In this document: piece by piece, positions 10,396 through 21,700 of the stretch | How the letters are laid out: each line of letters starts with the position of its first letter | Numbering within the stretch: position 1 is the stretch's first letter | Assembly (NCBI GenBank): GCA_014607495.2 | Contig: CP053169.1 | Span: 1,860,001-1,924,000, forward strand | DNA from: Carposina sasakii | Taxonomy: Eukaryota > Arthropoda > Insecta > Lepidoptera > Carposinidae | Reading direction: 5' to 3' | Length of the DNA: 64,000 nt | Program-made: the position numbers and the translations under genes | Notes under the pieces: model-generated | The model's database searches: none | The model's input: the letters and a program-made list of their open reading frames with translations, nothing else | What the model was told of the DNA's origin: nothing

Positions 10396-12742
10396 CGTAG
10401 TTGTAGCCTAGAACAAATCACTAGTTAATTAATAGTGAATAGGTGAGCCTGTCCATAGAAATAGATTTTAAAAAATCTCTAGAAGTGTGTACTCAATCAA
10501 CACAACTAACATAACCTATGAGATTGAATGAAACTGACATATCGAAGTTACCATCTTATTACGGAATCAGATATAGGAGATATAGGAAGGGATTGAATAT
10601 GGATGCCCCCATTTGTATCTCACATTCTCACAAATAGATAAGACTGTTAGATGATACCTTCTCCATGACGTTTTTTTTTACTGTCTTTCTTCACTAGATG
10701 TTTAATCTCTTATCCTACTGTGTTATTCAACTCAACTAGAAAGTTACTGATTCGTTTAGAATATACCTGGCTGATTTACTACACCTCCGTCAGTACACAT
10801 ACATATAACCACACTTTTATCCCTTACGGTCTAGGCAGAGCATCAAGGGCCGATAGAAGAACCACACAGTGCCACTTCTAACCAATTTGAGGGTATCGTT
10901 GAGATATGCAAGTCCGTCCGTAAAATGAGTAAAAAACAGTTAACTGTGGCATAATCAGTTGCAAAACGGAAAGGTAAAATGTTCCTATGTAAACAATGTA
11001 AGTTACATATAGTTTTCATTTAGCTTCGCTGCTCGTTTGCCGGTTAAACAGCTCTAGATTAGGTACCTAAATGAGTGTTTTGTTGTTACATTGTAAAAAT
11101 AACCATGATGCTGCCTACGGGCTAGGATAATAAAGCAACAAAAGAACCTAAAACTGCACAGCTATGCAGTTTTAACTAATTTTGGCAACTTAAAAAGTAC
11201 TTTTTGTTATTTAATTGTTATCGAGAGTGGGTGTAATTCTATACAGAGTGTATCATTGTATGAATACAAGGTAACCCACAAGCCACGCGATTTCGACGTT
11301 GGGAGTTTGTCGTTAAATCGAATGATGTTATATAAAGTTTACATTGTATATATAATAACTTACATCTAAGCTCTATGACCGCCCTAGTTAATTACAGTTT
11401 ACAGGCATACAAATGGACTCGTAAAGATTTATGGAATTCCAGTTTCATTCGGGAAACACAAATAAACAGTTAAAAAAAAACCGGCACGCTATATTTTTTT
11501 TAGGTTTATCCTGAAGGAAAGGCAAGAAGAACTAAGTCCAAACAGCCATTGTCTTTTTTATGAATTTATGATGGATAATATTGATAATGATGAATGGAAA
11601 CGAGAGGAAAATCCTCAAGAATGGGTATTAAATTAGTAAAGATCAAAAAGAATTGCAAAAACAACTTACCTTAGCCCATGAAGAGATCGTATTCTGACTA
11701 AAGTTTTACTTAGACTACCTGCATATAAAACCATACACACGCACTAGATTCACATCACAAGTAAACAAAATATAACTTATCTACCAGAAAACATCACTTT
11801 ACGGACACATATGCAAGCCATTTAAATTTTGATTTTTACAAGAAAATTACACCGACTCCCTTCCAGTTTTTCCCGCTGAATTTTCCCGTTCCCTTCCAGC
11901 TTTTTTTAGTTTATCCCAGTGTTTCCAGATCGTACATTGCGAATTATCTTATATTTATTGCAAATTTATCGTTTTTATCGCATGACAGATACGGACAAAG
12001 TATGCATTCCTACTCAGGGATTTGGTATCTCCTTTCTATGTTTCTACTCCCCCCCGCTCCCGAGTTATAGCATGAAGAAAAAAGAGACATAATATAATAT
12101 ATGAAACGGACAAGGTATGCAATCCTAACCCCCCCGTCCCTTAGGAGTTAAAGTAGGAATTTGTTCAAGCATTGCCCGGACACAGGGGTTTCCCGTCAGT
12201 CCTCAGACCCGTAGCCCGCTTCGCTGGCTATGCAATGGTCTATGCGTCTACACGGTGCGTTTTGTTTTCAAATCTTAGATAGAACGTGAAAACGTATCGT
12301 CTGGAAGAGATACACAAAATATTACAATGTTGCCACTCACTACGAAACTAAAAAAAAAAAACAGAAAAAAAACGTAAAGAACTCCGCTTCACTTGTGTTT
12401 TTTTCTAATTTTTCTGTCATTACGCCGATAATTTGATGCATATTTTGTATGCAATAGTTAAATTGATTCAATATTAGTGCTCTATTATGCACCAAATAAC
12501 CGTACGGAAGGTTCCGAGTGTTCCTATGAAGTAAAATCAATAACAATCAGTGTGGAACAAAGGTACGCTTGGTGTTTGTTCTGATGGGGATAACCTGTGT
12601 TTTGTGCTGGCGTCCGGTTAGCGTCTGAAAACTCTGAAATAGTTGTCGTAAAACCGTCGGCTATTTTCTAGTACTGGCAAAGATTATTATGCCGTGTTTA
12701 TGAGAGTGCACCCAATAGTGGTTTCTGATTTTAGCCACCAAG
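10396..12742. other. Divergent intergenic region between p53 and the HIRIP3-like gene
   Basis: Holds the 5' regions of both genes, a repeat at 10795-10925 and the left arm of a large inverted repeat (11491-11884). On the minus strand a strong donor (CTAAG/GTAAGTTG, after 11672) could end a p53 5'UTR exon that joins the acceptor at 10408. A C-rich segment near 12050-12190 carries two copies of a CGGACAA(A/G)GTATGCA block. No TATA box could be assigned. Confidence 0.45.
11491..11884 (-). repeat. Left copy of a ~390-bp inverted repeat pair
   Basis: Read on the minus strand it matches 14652-15062, including AAGTTATATTTTGTTTACTT, TACGATCTCTTCATGGGCTA and AAATCCTCAAGAATGG (complemented). It lies in the intergenic region upstream of p53. 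Confidence 0.8.
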
Positions 12743-15700
12743 ATGAATTATGAAGCCGAAAGAGCCATGAACCAAAAGCGATTACGAATGGAAGGGGAGC
12801 CGGGGCACGGTGTTGTCCAAGGCAATGGTATACCGCTAAATTATATAGGTAAGACTAAAACCCGTTAAAAGTCCTGGTAAACAAAGTTACAAAGTATTGA
12901 TTAGTGGTTGTTTGTTTTGATAGATAATGGGCATCAAATACCGTACCAGCCTTATGCCGGGGCCTATAATACGCATTATCCTCCACCGGATGCGTTTGCT
13001 GCGTATGGGCCTCCACCTCCAGGGGGATATGCCCCTCAGAACCTGTCCTATGCCCCCCCAGCACACCAGAACTATGCCCATCATCAAAGCTTTGCACCGA
13101 CACAACAACCTCAGGCACAGTTGCATATGCCACAATCACATATGGGTAAGTTCTCAGAGAGATCACTGTTATTAACCTAATAGTCTAGTAAATAAATATA
13201 GAAAGTGCCTTAGCTAGCATTTTAAAATTTACTATGTGTATCAGTTTCTAAAGTTGTTTTTTAATAATAATAATAGCCTTTTATTTCCAAAATTGTACAA
13301 GTAGTTTACATAATAAGTTTTTAACTAAATAATATCCCTAATATTGGAGAGAGAGAAAGTTGTTTTTTTAACATTTAAAAATCCTGTAGTCCATGAGGAC
13401 AATAGTAAGAAACAGTTTCTAAGACGGGCACAAAATTATTTTCAATCTTTTCAAAACTAGTATTACATACACAAAGCTGTGTCCCCAAAAGTGAAGTAGC
13501 CAGAACTGCAGGATAGCAAAGGAGAACCTACAGTCACATCTAGCATAGAGGACGTAGATTTTAAAGATCAGTTACAAGTTGCTCATTCAGAGAATGCCCG
13601 TTTATTATTATGTTTTATTAATGTAAACAGGCTGGCAGTTGAGGCAACTGATTTTGCCTGTATCCTTAGACAAAACCTAGTGTTAATAAGTAATACAATA
13701 TTTGAGACATGACTAACTTAGATCCATATCAGCGGCGTTGTTTTCAGTGCAAGGCTACGGAGATGTGGGCATGCACAAAGGATGGCCTCCACAACCACAC
13801 CTACTGCCCACCCTGGACGGACAGAAATCCCTAGATGTAAAACAATTGAAACCAGAGATTAAATTGGAACCAACGGAATCTCAGAAACGACAGCATCCGG
13901 AAAACGAAATGATGGTATGATTCTGTTCTAACACAAACATGACTTTACACTACAGCATTAGTAATAATATGGCTAGGGTCCACTCTTCTTTGGGGAGGCT
14001 ATGGCTGAAGCGTTGAAATAACTATGTATACATACAGATATTTAAATTCTGTTATGGTTCTTGGTGAAATTGTATAGGTGGCCAAGCTCTGTTTTTATAG
14101 TCAAACTAGTGGATGCCCGCGACTTCGTCTAGCCCAGTGGTTCCCAAAGTGGTCCAGGTGGACCCCCAGGGGTCCACAAGAGACTCGATGGGTGTCTACG
14201 TTGGTGTGAAAAAATGGGGGTTTACAACTAATTTGTGTGTGGTGTAGGCCTGTAGGGGGTCCACCAGGACCAGTTAAATTTTAAAAGGGGTCTATGAGTA
14301 AAAAAAGTTTGGGAACCTCTGGTCTAGCCTATATGTTCTAAAAGTAAGTTAATCCAGGGTGTCGGCTTACTCCAAACCAAATTTTATTGAAATCACTTCA
14401 GCCGTTTTTATGTGAAAGAGTAACAAACATACATCCATCCATCCATCCATACTCACAAACTTTAGTGTTTATAATATTAGTAGGAAGAAGCATTGTCAGG
14501 GTACTATAATACATTTAACAAAGATGTTGAAATTGCTCCGTGTAAAAAATGGATGAATTAAAATCCTGTGGTTGGCCATGATCACAGTTTTAATATCTAT
14601 TATTTAATCTGGCCATATGTATCATTCTACATATTTATATTCTTATATAAAGATTCGGCGGGAAAAGCTGGAAGGGAGTGGGTGTAATTTTTTTGTGAAA
14701 ATCAAAATTTATTTGTTAATGGCTTGCATGTGTCCGTAAAGTGATGTCTTCTGGTAGATAAGTTATATTTTGTTTACTTGTGATGTGAATCTAGTGAGTG
14801 TGCATGGTTTTATACGCAGGTAAGCTAAGTAAAACTTTAGTTGGAATACGATCTCTTCATGGGCTAATGTAAGTTGTTTCTGCAATTAATTTTGATTTTG
14901 ACTAATTTTACATCCATTCTTGAGGATTTTCTTGACATTTCCATTCATCATCATCATTATCATCCATCATAAATTCAGAAATAATTTACCAAAGATAATG
15001 GCTGTATGGGCTTAGTTCCCCTTGCCTTTCCTTCGGGATAAACTAAACAAAAAAAAATATTATATAAATTTTCATTTTCAGGGCGGAGATCTGGATCAGC
15101 CTAAAATAAAAATAAAAACGGATATATTCAAACCTGATGATTTGGCTAGAAGAAATGACATTGATAAACAACATGGTAAGTACTCAATCATTCATCAGAC
15201 CCTCAAGCTCAAAAGAGTATATAAACTATATATATATAGTATAAACTGCACTGTCAAAACTTTAGTAACATTAAAACTTACATTCAAAGCATTGGCTGGC
15301 AGACATCACCATCTTCCTGCCCTGTTCTCATTCATTTTGGGTCGGCCTTATATCTTCTCTTCTTCCATTCATCCCCAGCATTGGCTGGCAGACGATGATG
15401 TAGTTGCATGCTTTAATTCCTCTCTACTCACGCGTTATAAACTAGTTTTAATATGTCGCATTGTATAATCAGTTTGGACATCTCTGGCACTGTGGAAGTA
15501 TATTATCTTGAAATAAATACAGGTTTAATTTTTAAACATCGCAGGTCTAAATATCTAAAATCATAAACAATAACATTTGTTCTACGAGTTTTATCATAAC
15601 TCAATATGTACATTAATTATAAATGATTTTCCAAGCTTTTATTGTACTGTCGTGACATTTGGTTCCATTCGTAGGTATACGAAAAGGTTGACGCACGCGA

Positions 15701-18700
15701 TCACGCGCGCCTCAGTATTATGTACAGACTTAAGAACATTCAGAGGTAATATTAAATTGATATTTATTTTTGTATGAAAGTAAAACGTGACAAATTATCA
15801 AAGCTCGTAGGACAAATGTTGTTGTTTATGATGGTAGCTACCTAGTCTTGCGAGGTTATTGATGTTATAAAATTAACCCTGTATAGGTACTCAATCTAAC
15901 AACTGTCATCAATTTTACTAATAGTAAGATATAGAACTTGGCATAGTAAGTGACTACCAAGCTCCATATACAAATCTCTAAATCACTTGGCCTGTAAGTG
16001 TTGTAGGAACATTATTAAAAAAAAATTTTTTTTGACATACACTCTGTCATTCCTGCCTTGGGCATTACAGTACCCTGTATATTTTATTTTCAGATGCATG
16101 TCAAAAACCTTCAGATGTGGCAGCTAAACCAGCGGAACAAAAAGGTGGGTAATTTTAGTTGCTTCATTATAGTGATACCAATAAGACAGCCGATTGGTCT
16201 AGTAGGTAGTGACCCTGCTTACGACGTCATAGGTCCTGGGTTCGAATCCTGGTAGGTGCAAACATTAATAATGAATATCGATGTTCGTTTCCCAGAGTCA
16301 TGGATGTTTCTATACTTATTTATCTATGTATTTATTATACCGTTGCTTAGTACCCACGACACAAGACCTTAGGGATCTTAATGTGGGACTAGGTTAATGT
16401 GTTGTGTGTGTGAATATATATATTTTTTTTTTTTAAAAGAACCATCTTCCTGTCCTTATACCATCGTTATGGGGTCGGCGCAATATGGTTTCTTTCGAAA
16501 CTCATACATATTGCCAGGGATTTAGTGTTTGTTTTATTGCCGGCTGGCTGCCTGACAGTAACCCACCTTACGTGTAGCTAAGTGACAATTTTTGAATATT
16601 AAAATCCATACATTCAATAAATTATTTGGTACAGATCCGTGACTGGGATCGAACCTACGCCTTCTGACTAAGAGGCGCATGTTTTAACTTTTTTTCTTAA
16701 AAATCACTATGATATTTAATTTTTTACTTTTTTCCAGATGATAGTCAACCAAGTATAAATGACCCATCAAGAGATAAAAGTGCAGGTGAGCTTTCTTCTA
16801 TATATGTATAATTTGTGACAGGGCCATATCTGCCACATTTGTATTATGGCCATATCAGCCACATTTGTCACATGGCCATATCTGCCACATGTCATATTTG
16901 TCACAGAGCCATATATGTCCCATTTTAAGGACAATATGTTTTATGTATGTTAGTATGTCCATGTGTCCATTTATTGTAAAAAAAATAGGTGCAAAGTTTT
17001 TTCTTCACATGTTAATATACTTTAGGGAGCGTTAAAGTATTACGTAACGCAATTTTTGAAGATTTTTGACCCTCCCCTCCCCCCTTGTAACGCATCGTAA
17101 CGTTTTTATATACCCCCCCTCCCCCTCTCTAAACGTTACGTAACGCTCAAGTGATCATTTTTACCCTATAGTCGCAAAAAGTTCTGTAACAACACACAAA
17201 AACAACATTAAAAGACGTACAATACAATCTAGGGATTCCCCGTGAAATTTAAACGTAAAGGTTGCCAACTTGCATGGACAAATTAAAAATAACCGGCCAA
17301 GATTGCGAGTCGGACTACCGAGGGTTCCGTACAAACCTGCAAGGTTTACAAAGTTCGTTCATTACGACAATCGAGTCATAACTATGGTATTTTTATTGCA
17401 AAATGAAATTCATAACATTACAATCGACGAGAAATTGTCGCAAATTTTACTTATTGCGTTAACGCGTGTACGACAGCATGCGGGCGCTCAGTGCGAATGG
17501 CGCACGGCTGCCGCTCGCTGTGTGACGATACCCCTTCTTTGGCCAGTCGCCTCGCGGGCCAAGTGCGTGCGCGTCATGCCCCGCCCCGCGCCCCGCGTGC
17601 CTCCCGTGCCACCAGCGTCCCATCAAACTTCGCCAGGAAACAATACAAGCAAGCTGTCTGATAATAACCAACAATAAGAAATATAATAATGTCATTGAAT
17701 TTAATTATAAGTATAACACTTTAAGCAGTTAGGACAGCATTTAGATTATACAGCTGGGACATTCACCAAAACATCGGGATTGATGTATGACGATGAGTGA
17801 GGTCGTCTTAAGGGTGCCGTTTGAAAAATGTTGCCCTCCCCATACATAGTATACCATAACTCGCGGTCATTGCTGTAACTACGAATTATGTTTACAATCA
17901 CAATTTTTTTGGTGGTATAACTACTTAAAATTTTAAGCTTTTCGGAATTTTTCTGTTACCTGTGCTGTAAGCTATTGCTTCTTACCATTTCGAGATTCTC
18001 CATGTCATCGGGAAGTGGTCTTTAGGTTTTAATTCCCTTGCGTGTAGTTGCGAGTTTCAAAATATGCGGTATCAATGGTTGTACTTTTGCGTTTTTTTTT
18101 GCGTTGACATATAATTTTTTTTTTTTTTTCACGGGTTAAAGGCAATTAGATCTAAGTATCTGATATGAATTTCAACTTGATAGCATCTACGCGTTCATGA
18201 GGAAAAAAGTAATAAGTTTATATTTTTAAAAAATATATATTTTGTAATGTAACTAAAAATTTAAGGTTTTCGGAATTTTTCTTACTTTATGTGTGCTATA
18301 AAACGTTGCTTCATGCCAATATTATCAAGATTCTAGGTCGACTGGAAGTCCCTTTAGGTTTTGATTCCCTTGCGAAGTACTTGCGAGTTTCAAAATATGC
18401 AGCTTAAATTGCTGTTTCTTTTGATTTCGTTGACATAGAAGTTTGATTTTGCTACAGCTTAAAGGTATTATAGACCTGAGTATTTGGTATGAATTTCAAT
18501 TTAATACCTCTACGCGTTTATAAATGGGTAGTAAGTTTAAAATTATTAAAAAAAAATATAAATTATTGATGTAACTAAAAATTTATGGTTTTCGTAATTT
18601 TTCCTTTATCTATGCTATAAGACGTTGCTTCGTACCAAATTTCAAGATTCTGAGTTCACGGGAAGCACCCTGTAGATTTTGATTCCCTTGCAAGTGTCGA

Positions 18701-21700
18701 AAATTTGCGGCATAAATGTATCTTTTGATTGCGTTGGTAGAAGTTTGATTTTTTCACAGCTTCAAGGGACAGTAACAGACCTGAGTAATTGATATAATAG
18801 TTTTCAGCTTCATACCTCCACGCGTTCCTGAGAAATTAAGGGTCTTGACAGACGGACGGACAGACGGACAACAAAGTTGATCCTATAAGGGTTCCGTTTT
18901 TTCCTTTTGAGGTACGGAACCCTAAAAATGACGACCAGATTAATACAATCGAGGTTTTCCCCGTAAAACGTAAACGAAAATGGTTGCCAAATTGGGAGTT
19001 TTAATTCTCTATTTTTTTATTTAAAAAGAGAAAAAATGTTGCGTAACGTTTTGTAAGAAAGACCCCCTCTCGCCCATGTAACGTATCGTAACGTTTTACG
19101 AGACCCCCCTCACCCCCAAATTGCGTTACGTAATACTTGAACGCCCCCTTATGTATAACAATAACCGTGAAAAGAATTTAAACATTGTTTAAGCTAAACA
19201 TGCCCTAAATTTGGCAGATATTCCATACGTTTTGCAGTCAAACGTCATATTTAAATCAAGTCTAACATTAGGCGCTCTTTTGTAATAACCAGAGGTCGGA
19301 ATTAGGTAGAGTCATTTATGTACTTGCATCGAAATGTTGATATTAATGTGGACCTTCTCAGGATTTCTAATGGACAATCCCGTGTGGCCAACAATATTAC
19401 AAATAAATAATAATAAAACCCTCAGAGATAGACAAATAAAACAAAGATAATTAACATAAAATGTTTATTAGTTTTAGGTACATTAGTTCACAATACAAAT
19501 TATTAATAGTCTTAAGGAAATTCTCATACGCACTTCAACGTTTAAATACGAGCAAATACTTTTGCTTCTAGCCTAGACTCGTGAGGTTTTGCTTATTCAA
19601 ACGGCCCATTAGAATCATTTGAGGCATATCCACTTTATTCTTTCGCTGTATGAAATCAGTGCAAGTACATAAATGACTACCTAATTCCGACCTCTGGTAA
19701 TAACACAGTAAATGTTTAATAAATAAAAAAAAATTGTTTCAGTCAAACATTTTCTAATTTTGACAGATGTATTTCTATCAAAAATCATATTTGAACAGTG
19801 TCTAATTTTAGACGCACAATAACGTGTATAAATTGAAAATGAGCGAAAAAAATTCTTTTGCAGAAAATAAGGATAAACCTGTTGACTCGGCAGCTGAGGC
19901 TAAGAGACCGGATCCCACTACGCCTACTAAAAGGTATGTACTACATACATACATATAATCACGCCCCTATCCCTTACGGGGTAGGCAGAGCACCAAGGGC
20001 CGATAGAACCACATGGTGCCACTTCTGACCAATTTTGAGGGTGTAGTTGAGATGCACAAGTTCGGTAAGTAGTGACAGGTGGTCAGCCCATCGCCTATAA
20101 CAGGTATGTAATCAGTTCTGCTAAAAATATCAGTCACAGAGTAACCTCTGTACGATATAGCGTTTCGATTCTGTTTAGGACCTAAACCTAGGTGATTCCG
20201 TGGTATAAACTAGTCGTCAGCCTATTGCAGTCCACTGCTGGACGTAGGCCTCCCCCAGGGCACGCCACAAGGCTACTGCCATGGGTCACCTCACTGGGCA
20301 GGCTGGTTGGTGACCGCACTATGTTGTCAACACGGGAGGCGCTGCTGCTCCTAGAAACCCTTAGTTGTCTTGTACTATACCCACGGGCAGGCATGGGGTA
20401 TAGACTATTGAGACGACCAATTGGTAAAATTCCTTAACTATTACAAAATATAGGAAAACGGTATTTAATTATTGAATTCTGCATTATATTGTCTTACATT
20501 TTGTAGTTGCAGAAACACCATTCGTAGACTTTTTTATTATGAAAAAATATGTTAAAAATACCTCTTTTAAATCAGATTTGTTCATATTACAGGCAAACCA
20601 GAGCGACTTAAGCCTAAAAAATAATGTGTAGTTTTTCATTAAAACGCAAAAATATGTTTTGTTGCTTACGCTCTTTTAGTTTAAGTCTAATTCCCGCTCA
20701 TATTTGTATGGAAATAAACTTCCCTCAGTCGGTCTCCGGCTATGAACGTTTAGGATTTTATTATTTAGCAATGCGTCGCCTTGAGTCTGTATGGATAGAT
20801 GTTTGTTACTCTTTCACGTAAAAACGGCTGGAGCGATTTTAATAAAATTTGGCGTGGAGTTAGCTGACACCCTGGATTAACACATAGGCTACTTTTTATC
20901 CCGGGAAAATATTTTTATCCCGGATAATTTCGACATTTTGTTTTTTCTGCAGTCCACGCGGACAAGTCGCAGGCGTCCACTAGTATAATTTATGTGTGTT
21001 TGTCAGCAGTGAAGACGAGAGGAAGCCGTTCAGTAGCCCCGATCTGCCCCGAGCCACGCCCAAACCCGCGCCGGCTGCAGGGGAGGTAGGTGATGTATGT
21101 AGACACCGCCTTCCTTTTATTATTTCACCTTTTTAGTTAAAGATATTTGGGCTTAATGAATTTCAGCCAATTTCAATAACTGATCTTGAGAGATTGATTA
21201 AATGTTCCATTGTTAATATTTCAATTTTGGAATTTTAAAAAAGCCGTATTCTTTATTATCTCTAGGTATTGAAATTGGCCGTTAATCACTTTCGCACATT
21301 GAAAATGATTTTTTATATTAGATATTTATTAGATTAGACATATTTCGCCAAAAAATATGGTAGGTTGTGGGTATTTATATATTTAATTTATAATACATAT
21401 TAGTTGGGTTTGGTTATGTCAACCCACGATTATGATAAAAAAAATGCTTAAGATACCTTTTTTAAATCAGATTTTTCATTTTACAGGCAAACCAGAGCGA
21501 TTTAAGTCTTTATTTTTGTATCAATAGACTTTTGTAAAATGACTCTAAGGCGATAAACACACTGCCACGCACCACGCTGCGTGTTGCGTGTCGACGTACC
21601 TAGGCGTGATCTGCATGAATGCGCGTGGATGCATTTTCTGTGTGTTGGACTGTGTGTGTTTTGTATACAAACGGAGATACTTACAAGCAACGTTAGAAAA

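Noticed and set aside
12855..13175. Overlapping ORFs on both strands at HIRIP3-like exon 2
   Set aside because: Only the frame from 12924 joins neighbouring exons in phase; the others are shadows.
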